Assembly: GCA_016708875.1 (NCBI GenBank)
Contig: JADJFA010000007.1
Coordinates: forward strand, 184,327-248,326
Direction: 5' to 3'
Origin: Lewinellaceae bacterium
Lineage (GTDB): Bacteria; Bacteroidota; Bacteroidia; Chitinophagales; Saprospiraceae
DNA length: 64,000 nt
The notes beneath the pieces are model-generated. The model was given only the letters and a program-made list of their open reading frames with translations. It was not told the DNA's origin and made no database searches. The position numbers were made by a program, and so were the translations under genes. Positions 35,668 to 47,100 of this stretch are shown in pieces. How positions within the stretch are numbered: position 1 is the first letter of the stretch; each line of letters opens with the position of its first letter.

Positions 35668-36972
35668 TTAATTGTCCGAAGTCTTTTTGTTAGGTGCTTT
35701 TTGTGCAGGCGTTACCTTTTTTTGGATAGGGGTTATTTTTACGGGAGGCGTGCCTGATGCTGGCCGGGCTTCCATGTCGGAGGAGCGTGGACTTTTTCCT
35801 GTGCCCTGGTTATTTTCAATGATAACATCCCCGGGAGAAAGACCGAGCCGACGGCGGATGTCCTCAGGAATAGCATCCTTATGAACCGTGAAAGAGATGG
35901 TATTTTGGCGCATGTAGGCCTCCGAACAATTGACATAGCCCTTGTTGCCGGAAGTTTCACCCCATGAGTTTTTGACAACGTAGTACATCCCGGAATGCTT
36001 TTCGTCGAGCAGCCCGACTATGTGCATCAAATGGTCGTCAGTAGTGACCTGGCGATCAAAAAGTTGTTGGCGCAGCTCCTGTGTGATTTTCGTTTCGGCT
36101 TCCCAGAATTTGAATGTATTGGCTTGTGCAATACCGTCCTTGTCTTTCCAGGGCGTAGTGGGTACGATTGCCAGGCCATTGGCCGGAGAAAATCCTTCAT
36201 TACTCACATCGGCATCCCATTCGACTGTGTAGCCTTGTTCTATGGAGTTTTTGGCGCAGCGCATCAGGTCGCTGATCGGCACGTTGTACATTTCGCCGTT
36301 AGCCCAGTTGTCGGGTATTTCCAGAACGAATTTTGTCCAAAACGGGTGGTGCGTAAATGACGTAACCGTCACATAGTCATCGGTATTTAACTTTAGATAA
36401 TCGCGGTAAGAGGTGGGCGTAAACACCACATTGGCATAGTCAAACTTTGTGGGCACCTTGCCAAATTCCTCGTCCAACGCTTGGTCAATCTGCTTCAACC
36501 AGTCGCTTGGGAGTTTCCCTTCTTTGCCTAATTTCACAAAATCGTCGCAAAGTTTTTTGAGCATTTTCTCAAGTTTGGAATGGTTGAAGGGCGCAGTAGG
36601 GGATTTGCGCCCTGGGTACATGCTTTCGGGCATAATGCCGTATTGAGCCACAGCATTCACGGCATCGTGTGCAAGGCCACCTTCTCCAAATTGGGCAGTG
36701 CCTTGGCGACGGACATAGTTCTCACATTTTTGACGATAAATGTGCCGCACAATGTACATCTCCGAAAGGTCAATGTCCTTTTTCCCAACCCGCATTGCCT
36801 CGCTTTCCAGGAACGAAACTGTGCTGAACGCCCAGCAAGTGCCCGTCTGGTCCTGACTTTTTACGGAAGTAGCTTTGTTGCTTTTGTATTCTTTGAAATC
36901 ATAAGGCTCAATTTGAGCAAAAACAGCCAGCGAAATGGCCGTTAAAAAGACTAAGAGCAGTAATTTTTTCAT
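35668..36972 (-). CDS. C1-family (bleomycin hydrolase/aminopeptidase C-like) cysteine peptidase, exported
   Basis: 434 aa with signal peptide (MKKLLLLVFLTAISLAVFAQ). The papain-type triad is complete: Cys in SQDQTGTCWAFSTVSFLESE (about residue 46), His in DDHLMHIVGLLDE (about 315) and Asn in YYVVKNSWGETSGNKGY (about 334). The layout and insertions fit the Pep_C1-like aminopeptidase C group, but secreted. The last 55 residues are Pro/Lys/Thr-rich (PPVKITPIQKKVTPAQKAPNKK) and probably disordered. A TACCTTTC -7-like box precedes it on the minus strand. It lies 7 nt upstream of gcvT. Confidence 0.85.
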   Translation of the reverse strand: MKKLLLLVFLTAISLAVFAQIEPYDFKEYKSNKATSVKSQDQTGTCWAFSTVSFLESEAMRVGKKDIDLSEMYIVRHIYRQKCENYVRRQGTAQFGEGGLAHDAVNAVAQYGIMPESMYPGRKSPTAPFNHSKLEKMLKKLCDDFVKLGKEGKLPSDWLKQIDQALDEEFGKVPTKFDYANVVFTPTSYRDYLKLNTDDYVTVTSFTHHPFWTKFVLEIPDNWANGEMYNVPISDLMRCAKNSIEQGYTVEWDADVSNEGFSPANGLAIVPTTPWKDKDGIAQANTFKFWEAETKITQELRQQLFDRQVTTDDHLMHIVGLLDEKHSGMYYVVKNSWGETSGNKGYVNCSEAYMRQNTISFTVHKDAIPEDIRRRLGLSPGDVIIENNQGTGKSPRSSDMEARPASGTPPVKITPIQKKVTPAQKAPNKKTSDN

Positions 36973-37039
36973 GTTTATGAATCAGTCGCGTAAAATTTTG
37001 AGGGCGAAAGGTAGGGATAATGTGGTCAATGGGAAACCC

Positions 37040-37097
37040 TCCTTCGCGTTTACTCGCCTTAGCCTTTGGCGGCGGCGAATTGCTATGGCGGGTAAAG
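37040..37097. repeat. CCTTCG/GGCGGG palindromic element, intergenic copy
   Basis: CTCCTTCGCGTTTACTCGCC...GGCGGCGGCGAATTGCTATGGCGGGTAAAG, the same family as the copies inside the methyltransferase, ABC and LytTR genes. It fills most of the 139-nt gap between the C1 peptidase and LytTR genes. Confidence 0.6.
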
Positions 37098-37111
37098 TGG
37101 TCAATGAGAAT

Positions 37112-38059
37112 CTACGAGCGAAGACGTTTGCGCACTTGTTCGTTTAAGTTGCGCGAAACTGGGATGGTTTCTTCCACCCCCCTGAGATGGAGGCGGTAAC
37201 CTTGGGCATTACCGCTCACCTTTTCCACTTTGTCAAAATTGACCAAATAGGTGCGGTGGCATCTAAAAAACTGTGGCCAGGAAGCCAGAATATCTTCTTT
37301 TCTGCGCAAGGTAGCGCGGAGCATTCTGTTTTTAAGCACCTCATTTTCAAAGAAGTAAACCTGCACATAATTGTCTTGCGCCACAATGTAAGCGATTTGT
37401 GAAGCGTCGAGGGTGAGGGTTTCGTTTTGGTTTTCGCCAACGAAGGTTACAGCAGTAGCAGGTTTACCCGCCGGAGGCTCGGGAAGGAGGGGGGGGGGCA
37501 GGTTTACCCCTGCCGAGTTTTTTATCTGCCATAGTCGTGACGGAGGCAGAAGCGAAGGAGGGAGTAGTAGGCAGTAAGAGCGCCGCTTCGGCAGCATATT
37601 TTTGCTCAATTTCATTTGGGTGAAAAACGCCCCAACAATCGTCGGAAAAATGCCCACGGCGAAGGTAAAACCTTGCCAAATCCAGAACGTGCGAGCATTC
37701 AATGGCACTTCCCAGAGAAGGTTTGCGAGCATTAAATTGCCCAGCCCAACACACCCGATAAAAAACAGGTTGAAAAGTATTTCTTTCCAAACGGTCCATT
37801 TCTCCTCTTTAAAAATGCCGGGCAAAAGCAGACATAAACCATTAACAATCAAAGTGATACCAACCGTCACCAAACCAAAGTAGCCACACACTACCAAAAA
37901 CTTTAATTCTGCTCCCGACGCAACCTGCGTCCCAAATGGTTTGATGAAAAAGAGGAAAAGGGTGACAAAAAGTCCAGCCCAAAAAGCGCTGTGCAGGGTG
38001 GATGCCAATCGCTGTTCAAAAGGATAAGGCTGCAAAAACCAGGTTCGGATTGGATCCAT
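37112..38059 (-). CDS. LytTR-family transcriptional regulator with four-helix membrane domain
   Basis: 315 aa. Four hydrophobic helices (about residues 22-42, 52-78, 92-112, 122-145) are followed by a cytoplasmic LytTR DNA-binding domain at about 215-312: LTLDASQIAYIVAQDNYVQVYFFENE, MLRATLRRKEDILASWPQFFRCHRTYLVNFDKV, LRGVEETIPVSRNLNEQVR. It has no receiver domain, so it probably senses a membrane or lipid signal directly. The linker at about residues 166-200 (LLLPPSLLPPS...LLPEPPAGKP) is encoded by a palindromic element (37459-37560) containing a run of nine G. Confidence 0.85.
   Translation of the reverse strand: MDPIRTWFLQPYPFEQRLASTLHSAFWAGLFVTLFLFFIKPFGTQVASGAELKFLVVCGYFGLVTVGITLIVNGLCLLLPGIFKEEKWTVWKEILFNLFFIGCVGLGNLMLANLLWEVPLNARTFWIWQGFTFAVGIFPTIVGAFFTQMKLSKNMLPKRRSYCLLLPPSLLPPSRLWQIKNSAGVNLPPPLLPEPPAGKPATAVTFVGENQNETLTLDASQIAYIVAQDNYVQVYFFENEVLKNRMLRATLRRKEDILASWPQFFRCHRTYLVNFDKVEKVSGNAQGYRLHLRGVEETIPVSRNLNEQVRKRLRS
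37459..37560 (-). repeat. Palindromic element inside the LytTR regulator gene
   Basis: Contains GGTTTACCCGCCGGAGGCTC, a run of nine G (37490-37498), a second GCAGGTTTACCCCTGCC hairpin and AGGCAGAAGCGAAGGAGGG. It encodes the Pro-rich linker between membrane and DNA-binding domains. The long G run is a likely site of length change or read error. Confidence 0.6.
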
Positions 38060-38063
38060 GCTG

Positions 38064-38146
38064 GGGTGGTGAATGGTGATTGGTGGAGTGGTGACTGATT
38101 GGTGATTGGTAGATTGGTGACTGGTAGATTGGTGACTGGTAGATTT
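38064..38146. repeat. Short tandem repeat, GATTGGTGACTGGTA
   Basis: At least four partial units of TAGATTGGTGACTGG / GGTGATTGG directly upstream of the LytTR start codon. A related but shorter stretch (ACTGGTGATTGG) is at 32287-32330. Confidence 0.6.
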
Positions 38147-38163
38147 GTAGCTTAAACAGTATG

Positions 38164-38239
38164 GAACACGGATAACGCGGATTAGCCACGGATTCTTTTG
38201 ATCTGTAAAATCCGTGTCTAATCCGCGTCATCCGTGTTC
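38164..38239. repeat. GAACACGGATAACGCGG inverted repeat
   Basis: A 31-nt left arm (GAACACGGATAACGCGGATT, AGCCACGGATT) at 38164-38194 and a complementary arm at 38209-38239 with two mismatches. It sits between the anti-sigma-like gene and the LytTR gene as a likely transcript end. Confidence 0.75.
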
Positions 38240-38260
38240 TACACGATTAGAGGGGAGGTA

Positions 38261-39277
38261 TTATCTCACAAACAACACATCCACCGTCAATTCAGCATCG
38301 CTGCCGCGCTGCCACTTGTAGGCTTTCACAAGTCGGATGGCCTCTTCGTCGCAGCCGTAACCTAGTGGTCGGATGGTCTGAAAATCAATGGGTTGATTGT
38401 TTATGTCAAGCCGGAATTTGAGGCCCACCGAGCCGCTTATGTTATTTTGGCGAGCCAATTCTGGCAGGCGGGCGTTGCGACGCAGGTAATTCTGGAAATC
38501 GCTCCAACCACCCGCTGGTTGCGATGCTTTGGCCGATGACGAGGCCTTCTTTTTCATGACGTCTTTTGCCCTGGATTTTTCAGGTGCTTCCTTCATGTCT
38601 TCTGTGCGGGGGGCGGCATTACCCGGCGCTTGGTCAACATCGTCTTGTTCAGCCACGACTTTCCTGTATTCGGTTTCACTGAGTTCCGGTTTTGCATCTA
38701 TTTGCTTGTCAGCGGTTTCACCACTGAGTACTGGCGCCGGCGCACTCGCAATTTCTGCGGCGGATCCGCTGGCAGCGGGGCCAGATGCGCTGGTTGGAGG
38801 AGCGGGTTTGCTTTGGGTGGATTTCCCCAAACGATCCAGCTTGGGAGCACTATTGTTTACCGTTTCATCCTGAGCATTTTTTTCTTCAGGCAGGTTGGAG
38901 GCAATGGGTTGATTTTCAGTGGATTTTACAGCCTCTTGTTGCGCCATTGGGGTGGTCTTTTCTGCTGAGGGGAAGAGCCAAATAACGCTCAAAACCAGGA
39001 TAGCCACCGCTGCGACGGCAGTTAATATTCGCCTGTATGACACCCAAAGCATACCGCCATCGGTACGTTTGCGCAACCGCAAGCGTATGGACGCCAAATG
39101 TGTAGCGTGCTCCGTCTCTGGCAAGGACCAAAAACCCTCCACTGCCTCCCGACGAAACTCGTCAGAATCAGCCAAAGCCTGCAACTCCTGCTCATTGGCA
39201 CGGGAGAAATCTCCCGAATGCCAGCGTTCGAGCAGTTCGAGCAGCCGTTTGTCGTCGTTGTGAGGGTTGGTTGACAT
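38261..39277 (-). CDS. Anti-sigma-like membrane protein with C-terminal TonB domain
   Basis: 338 aa. The N-terminal 80 residues are cytoplasmic (RLLELLERWHSGDFSRANEQELQALADSDEFRREAVEGFW), like anti-sigma or sigma-regulator proteins. One transmembrane helix follows at about 84-104 (ILTAVAAVAILVLSVIWLF), then a long Ala/Pro/Ser-rich periplasmic stretch, then a TonB-type C-terminal domain (about 255-338: GWSDFQNYLRRNARLPELA, GSVGLKFRLDINNQPIDF, GCDEEAIRLVKAYKW). It is 41 nt downstream of the ECF sigma gene. It may couple an outer-membrane partner to the sigma factor. Confidence 0.8.
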   Translation of the reverse strand: MSTNPHNDDKRLLELLERWHSGDFSRANEQELQALADSDEFRREAVEGFWSLPETEHATHLASIRLRLRKRTDGGMLWVSYRRILTAVAAVAILVLSVIWLFPSAEKTTPMAQQEAVKSTENQPIASNLPEEKNAQDETVNNSAPKLDRLGKSTQSKPAPPTSASGPAASGSAAEIASAPAPVLSGETADKQIDAKPELSETEYRKVVAEQDDVDQAPGNAAPRTEDMKEAPEKSRAKDVMKKKASSSAKASQPAGGWSDFQNYLRRNARLPELARQNNISGSVGLKFRLDINNQPIDFQTIRPLGYGCDEEAIRLVKAYKWQRGSDAELTVDVLFVR

Positions 39278-39318
39278 TGTTGAGATATTGGGATATTTTT
39301 GGGATATTTAGGAAACGC

Positions 39319-39894
39319 TCATCGCCCGTTCTTTTCCATACAGATTCTCAGGTTTCGTTTGCCGTTTTGGATGTGGGAACGCACTTTCCCAAGTTCTTCT
39401 GTCATCATTTCTGCGATCTCTTTGTACGATTTGTCTTCGTAATAAAACCAGGTTACACAAGTCCGTTGAAGTTCCGAAAGTTCAGCCATGCAGCGTTCGA
39501 GCGGAGAAGCGCCTTGTGGCAGTTCGTACTCAAAAGCCGCTTCCACTGCATCGTACCGGTCCATGTCTTCCGGGGCATGGTGGTCAGTGGGTCGTCGCTG
39601 GGCTTTTCGCCATTCCATCAGGCAATGATTCCGAGCCAACACATAAAGCCAGCCTCTGAACGACTCTATCTCGTGCTCTTTCACTTTTCTAGTCAGTTCC
39701 TCATAAATCGCCATCACCGCATCCTCGGCTTTGCCCGGGTCTTTCAAAATCTTGACACACACTCCATATACCATTGGCATATAACGCTCGTACAGCATCC
39801 CCAAGGCACGTGGTGAATTGCCGCCAACATAATCGGCAAGCAACATCTCGTCGCTCAGGTGTTCGGCAGAATTTGGGCGGAGAAATCTCAGCAT
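39319..39894 (-). CDS. ECF-type RNA polymerase sigma factor
   Basis: 191 aa from ATG 39894 (MLRFLRPNSAEHLSDEMLL). The open frame extends upstream to 40212, but that part reads repeat DNA and lies before a good -7 box. Region 2: ALGMLYERYMPMVYGVCVKIL, AEDAVMAIYEELTRK, FRGWLYVLARNHCLMEWRK. Region 4: LSELQRTCVTWFYYEDKSYKEIAEMMTEELGKVRSHIQNGKRNLR. It redirects RNA polymerase to a regulon not visible here. It is paired with the TonB-domain membrane protein, the likely control partner. Confidence 0.9.
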   Translation of the reverse strand: MLRFLRPNSAEHLSDEMLLADYVGGNSPRALGMLYERYMPMVYGVCVKILKDPGKAEDAVMAIYEELTRKVKEHEIESFRGWLYVLARNHCLMEWRKAQRRPTDHHAPEDMDRYDAVEAAFEYELPQGASPLERCMAELSELQRTCVTWFYYEDKSYKEIAEMMTEELGKVRSHIQNGKRNLRICMEKNGR

Positions 39895-39920
39895 AAAACA
39901 GGGTCTCGGGAAAGCACCGC

Positions 39921-39928
39921 CAAAAGTA
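39921..39928 (-). promoter_or_regulatory. -7 box of the ECF sigma gene
   Basis: TACTTTTG on the minus strand, exact TAnnTTTG, 26 nt before the ATG at 39894. This position supports the short start. Confidence 0.55.
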
Positions 39929-39956
39929 GAGAGAAGTGTTGAAGTGGTTGGAAAGT

Positions 39957-40022
39957 TGTTTGAGTTGTTTGTATAGTTTGAAAGTTGTTTGAGGGGTTTG
40001 AATTGCTTGAGGGGTTTGAAGG
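39957..40022. repeat. Short direct repeats GTTGTTTGA / GGGGTTTGAA
   Basis: About six imperfect 9-20-nt units upstream of the ECF sigma promoter. They could be regulator-binding iterons or replication-slippage products. Nothing in the window decides between these. Confidence 0.55.
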
Positions 40023-40299
40023 GGCAGACCCTGGCAAAGATGCGCGGGACGTTAAAAATGCACACCTTAGGTATTTTCACCTTAAAAATGCCCATATTCT
40101 GTGCCAAAAGTGACAAAATCCGCAGCGTATACCAGATTAACTGACAAGTCATGCCATCCTGTCTGAAAAAATGGCAGGTAAAAATGCGTAGCACGAAGTT
40201 TGATAAAGGCAACTCGACCGCAGCAGCCTCGATTCAACAGAAAATTTGGTTTTGCGGCCTACAAACTTGTTTCACCAAAATTAAAAATAGATCAAACGT

Positions 40300-40572
40300 A
40301 TGAAGCCAATCGCTGACCGCGTAATCATCAAGCCCGCACCCGCCGACGAGAAAACCAAAGGCGGCATCATCATCCCCGATACCGCAAAAGAAAAGCCACA
40401 GCGCGGCGAAGTCGTCGCAGTAGGCCCCGGCAAAACCGGCAAAGACGCGCACTCCATGACCGTTCAAGTGGGCGACATGGTGCTCTACGGCAAATATTCC
40501 GGCCAGGAAATCAACCACGAAGGCCAAGACCTCCTCATTATGCGCGAAGAGGAAATTCTCGTAATTCTTTAA
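40300..40572 (+). CDS. groES: Co-chaperonin GroES
   Basis: 90 aa: MKPIADRVIIKPAPADEKTKGGIIIPDTAKEKPQRGEVVAVGPG, the mobile loop, then VGDMVLYGKYSGQEI and LLIMREEEILVIL. It forms the heptameric lid of the GroEL chamber. groEL follows after 139 nt on the same strand. No CIRCE (HrcA) inverted repeat is visible upstream. Confidence 0.97.
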   Translation: MKPIADRVIIKPAPADEKTKGGIIIPDTAKEKPQRGEVVAVGPGKTGKDAHSMTVQVGDMVLYGKYSGQEINHEGQDLLIMREEEILVIL

Positions 40573-40711
40573 TGGTTGATGAGGATTGGTTTTTGATCAG
40601 GTTTATGAAGGTTGATAGTATTAATTCCCTCAGACAAAACATTTCTGAAACAAACCACAAACACCACCTTCCCAAAACCACTCATCACTTAACACTTACC
40701 ACTAGTAAAAT

Positions 40712-42355
<1,644 letters not shown>

Positions 42356-42365
42356 TCGGAGAAAT

Positions 42366-42402
42366 TTAAAATGTAAAACAGGAAAACCGCAAAATGTAAA
42401 AT
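42366..42402. repeat. AAACCGC-family half copy
   Basis: AAATGTAAAACAGGAAAACC and GCAAAATGTAAAATC, one arm of the inverted repeat seen at 4153-4299 and 27606-27755, without a matching second arm. Confidence 0.6.
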
Positions 42403-42421
42403 CATACGCGGTCAGGAATAG

Positions 42422-42460
42422 AATCGGGCGCGTCGGCAACGGCGCGCCCGATTTGTTTTT
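42422..42460 (+). terminator. groEL terminator
   Basis: AATCGGGCGCG, 10-nt loop (TCGGCAACGG), CGCGCCCGATT, then TGTTTTT. The same 34-nt core reappears after the M4 protease gene (47337-47380). Confidence 0.85.
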
Positions 42461-42472
42461 GGCTGGTATTTG

Positions 42473-44043
42473 TCAAAACGCTCGAATAAAAACCTCCAAC
42501 TCAGTTTCTTGACCCAACTCAAGCCGATGCCTCAATCGGTTGCGCGTTTTTTTGACACTCTGTACGGAGATTCCAAGTATCGCAGCAGCCTCACGGTTGG
42601 TCAGGTTGGTTGATGAAAAGGAATAGCCTTTCCTCTGCGCTGCTGAGGCTGGGGAAAGCCATGCGCAAACGGTGCAAGTAACGCGGATAGATTTTTCAAA
42701 ATATGATTTGAACGATTCCCAATCCTCATTTGTCAATACACGTTGATTGAGGAGATTGTCTTCAAAATCGCTGGTAAATTCTGATGGGTCATTTTGACTG
42801 TCGGACTCCGACATCAATTCTTCAAAACTTGCCAATAAGCTGTTCTTATCCAATAATATCCGTGTCATTTCAATCAAATTCCTTTCATTTTCTTTCTGTT
42901 GGTGTTTCATCTGAAGGGTTTGCACCCGCCAGCGCCAAACACCAAACAAGCCTGAAATAATCAATATCGTGAAAATCCAGGATAGGCGCTCAAAGGCATG
43001 CTTCGACGCTACAAGTGCAGTTTGGCTTTTTTGAATTTCCATCTCTTTTTGCTGGCTGGCATACTTACGTTCTAATTCAGCAATATCCTTTTGTGTTTTA
43101 GCACCAATGAGGCTATCACGCAAATTGTAATATTTGTTCAAATACTCCAAGGCTTTGGTCAAATCGCCGCTATCCTCGTAAAGATTTGCTAATCCGGAAT
43201 AATTGGTGATAATGTTGTCGTATTGTTTAAACTCCGTATTAAGATGGAGGCATTGGTCATAGACATTAATGGCCTCTTTATATTGCTGGAGGTTTATTAG
43301 AGCTGCTGCCTGATTATTGAGGGCTTGGGCTTCCTCCTTGTGTTTCTCATTTTTGCGATATAATGCTTCAGACCGCCTAAAATAAGGCATCGCTTCTACA
43401 TATCGCGCTTGATGGAAATAAAAGAGCCCCAGATTATTGAGAGAAGCGGCTAAAGAAACCTCATCTCCGTATTTTTCAATTAAAGGTATGGCTAGGTCAA
43501 AATAATTGCGTGCCTGTTTAAAATCCTCCAGCCGGATGTACATGGCCGCGATTTGTTCCAAACTTTCGCCAAGGCACAAACTGTCACCAGCTTGTCCGCA
43601 AAGCGCAGCCGCCTGTTCATAGTGCGGAATTGCCGCAGGGAATCTTTCATACGCACGGCTACTACCCCCTTTAAGGTGGGCTACAATGCCTTTCCATCCT
43701 GTGTTGTTGGTGTTATTGGCGATGGTTTCGGCTTCCAGAATATATCGCGTGGCTTGTGGGTAGTCCTGATCCTGAGATAGTCTTGGACAAGAAAAATAAA
43801 GCCGTAAATCTGTTTTTGAGGATCCTGATTTCGGGCCGCCTGATCGAGGAAATCCTGATGGGCTTTTACCCGAACTTGAACGGAAATAGTTGATTCAGTA
43901 GGAATAGGGTCAGCATTTCGCAAGCCTTTTTTGAAGTTGACTGCTTGAGCAAAACTAATGAAGCCCAAATCGGGCAGGTAATGAAGAGGAGGGTGAATAT
44001 TACCTTCATGTAATGTGGTGTGTTTGTTGCTCAAAGATGGCAA
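42473..44043 (-). CDS. TPR-transmembrane-HTH regulator, frameshifted
   Basis: About 520 aa once joined. The N-terminal part (44043 to about 43780) is in one frame, and the TPR repeats from IRDYPQATRYILEAETIANN onward are in another, so one base is lost near 43780. TPR units (ASLNNLGLFYFHQARYVEAM, AQALNNQAAALINLQQYKEAI) lead to a coiled coil, a helix (WIFTILIISGLFGVW) and a C-terminal LuxR-like HTH (NLTNREAAAILGISVQSVKKTRNRLR). Between about 42620 and 42690 two compensating shifts garble the sequence; the other frame reads YPRYLHRLRMAFPSLSS, the family sequence. These proteins act as membrane-bound regulators in Bacteroidota. The start is uncertain and no signal peptide is seen. Confidence 0.65.
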
Positions 44044-44169
44044 CTTTCAGGGTCACCAAAGAAAGAAACTGGCTTGTCACCCATTTTGTACCCCCATGAT
44101 TTTGAGGATCAATGAATATTCGTTAAGTGATTTGCAGCGATTTATCAACCAATTTAATTTCTGCATTTT

Positions 44170-47100
44170 ATGAAACAAACATTAACCGCCCTCTTTTTTT
44201 GCTTGGGTTCCCTTCAAGCATTTTCCCAAAAAGTTAAAGAAATCCCGCCCTCAAATCTTACGCCTGGGCAAACAGTCAACCTCAACATTCGCCCTTGGCA
44301 CAGCCCAACTGTTCCTGCAATAGACAACCCTTTTGGGGTGTCCGCAATCAATTTTCAGCCCTTAGCTGTCAGCCCTGGTGTAAAAATTACCATGGGCGAT
44401 GAAGGATTGCCGATTTTTTTTGAAGGCACGCCCTTCAGCGCAGCACTGCCCGTGGATGAAAGCACTGCTGCTGCTGGCGCCATTGCCTACCTTGTTAGCC
44501 TTCAGCCAGCAGGTAGCCAAGACCCATCTGCAGAGTTTGTGGTAAAAGGTTCAAACTGACGAACGAAACGGCAGTTTCCATGTACGCCTACAGCAACAGT
44601 ATAGAGGCGTTCCGGTTTTCGGAGCGGAGTTAATTGCACACACAAAAAATGGTATTTTCGCTTCGGCCGCCGGACGTTATGTTCCTACGCCTTCGTTGCA
44701 AAGTGCAAACCCTCAAGTTTCTTCAGAAAAAGCCATTCAAAAGGCTGTAGCACACATCGGCGCCGACCGTATGAAAAAGAGTTGGTCAGCCACAGACCTT
44801 GAGCTGATTGGTGGTCAGCAGTTCATTTCAGAGTTAGTTGTTTACCGGGTAGCAACTCAAAACAACGAACCCCGTTTGGCCTGGAAGGTCGAGGTTTTCT
44901 CCAATCTAACTTCGCACCTCTTTTATTTCATTGATGCCCAGAATGGCGAAGTCCTGAAGTCTTTCAATGCTGCCTGCAATATTAGCGGACATCATAAAAA
45001 CAACAAAGGCTGTCAGGAATCACATCCATTGACCATGAAAATGGCCAGGACGAACTGCCTTCAGCAATGGATTTCCAAGCACCACCGCCTCCAATTACAG
45101 GCTCTGGGTTGGATCTTGAGGGCATAAATCAAACCTTTGGCGCGTGGCAGCATACCGACAACAAACGCTATTTGATAGATGCATCGAGACCCATGTACGT
45201 GGCTGCCGGTTCTGCTATCCCGAATGGCACCATGAAAGGAGTCATTGTAACGCGTGATCAAAAGAACGTCCAAAACGGCCCGTTATCTCATATTACTTCA
45301 ACTACCGACGTATTTAACGATGCCAACGCAGTCAGTGCGCACCACAATACGATCCTATGTTATGAATACTATCGCACTGTTTTTAACCGGAATTCGATAA
45401 ACGGGTCAGGGGGTACCATTAACGTAGTCGTTAATGTGCCAGAAGAAGGGCAAGCAATGGATAATGCCTATTGGAGTGGAAGCTCTATGTACTGGGGGAA
45501 TGGTAAGGACTATTTTAGTCCATTGGCAAAAAGCCTCGACGTGACTGGCCACGAAATGACGCATGGCGTGGTGCAGGAAACGGCCGGGCTGATCTACGAA
45601 GGTGAAAGCGGTGCTTTGAACGAATCTTTCGCCGATGTCTTTGCTGTCATGATTGACCGCGACGATTGGGCCATTGGTGATGGAATCATGCTCCCGGGTG
45701 TAAGTCAAACCGGTTTCCTACGGGATTTTGTTGACCCACACAATGGCGGCGGCGATTGGTATCAACCCAAACATTATTCAGAAAAAGCGACCGGCTCGGA
45801 GGATAATGGTGGTGTACATGCCAATAGCGGTATAACCAACCATGCTTTTTATCTTTTTGTCAACAACCCAGCGGTAGGCAAAGAAATTGCGGAACAAGTT
45901 TACTACTACACCCTGCGCGACCGCTTGACTGCATCCTCTAAATTCATTGATCTGCGCTTGGCTATCATTGCTGAGGCCACGGAATTCTACAATGCTGATG
46001 TTGTCAATGCAGCATCTTCTGCTTTTGACCAAGTTGGCATAACTTCGGGCGCACCACATTTAGCGGCCACTCCACTAGCCCCTGGCACTGGCAAGGATTA
46101 CATCATTAGCGTTAGCAACGATGAACAGTATTTGGATATTTATGGTCCGGACGGGACCTTTTTAACTACGATTTATGAGGAAGGTGTGTTGGATCGTCCG
46201 AGCGTATCGGACAATGGTGAGCAAATCGTTTTTGTAAACTTTGCCAACCAGATCGTTGGGGTGGAAATTGCCTACAATGACGGTTCGATTCAATTTAATG
46301 CTGGAATTGTGAGCGAGGATTCGACCTGGCGCAATGCGGCCATTTCAAAAGACGGCCGCTTCCTTGCCGCGTTGACCACCCTCAACGACAACAAGGTGAT
46401 CTTTTTTGACCTTGCTGACCCGACCGGGCCTACACCTCGCGAGTATTTTCTGGTCAACCCAACCAATGTACAAGGCGTAGAATGGATAGACAATGTGGAA
46501 TATGCGGATGTGATCGAGTTCGATTATTCTGGCACCCAGCTCATTTATGATGCTTACAGCAATATTGAAAATGCTGATGGAGACGATATTAGTCACTGGG
46601 ATATTGGGCTTTTGAAGTTTTGGAAAGATGGTGAGTATACGCCCAATGATGCACCAGAAATCCGCAAATTGGTCAGTCAATTACCTGAAGGCGTTGGAGT
46701 GGCCGACCCGGCCTTTTCAAAAAATTCTGCCAACCTCATTGCCTATGACTATTACCAAGATTTGCCCACTGGCGGCACCGAATATCTTACTTATGTGGCC
46801 AATATAGAAACAGGCGACAATGGCCCGGTAGTCTCGAATGGCACTGAATTGGGGTATCCCTGTTTCACCACCAAAGATGACAAGGTTTTGTTTCAAGACA
46901 AGTCGCTGATCGGTGGCAACAATATGAGGATACAACCCTTGAAACCAAATCAGGTTGAGCCATCTGGCAATCCAGGCAATATCATTTTGGCGCACAAATG
47001 GGGTACCTGGCTCAACAACAGTTCGCGGGTCTTAACGGTGGGCACACATGATGCCATGAAAGAGCAATTGGCTTTCTCGGTATCGCCTAACCCGACCAGT

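Noticed and set aside
39895..40212. N-terminal extension of the ECF sigma factor (106 residues)
   Set aside because: The extension translates short tandem repeats and lies upstream of a good -7 box; sigma region 2 begins soon after the ATG at 39894.
39895..40299. CIRCE element (HrcA operator) before groES
   Set aside because: No TTAGCACTC/GAGTGCTAA pair is present in the 400 nt upstream.
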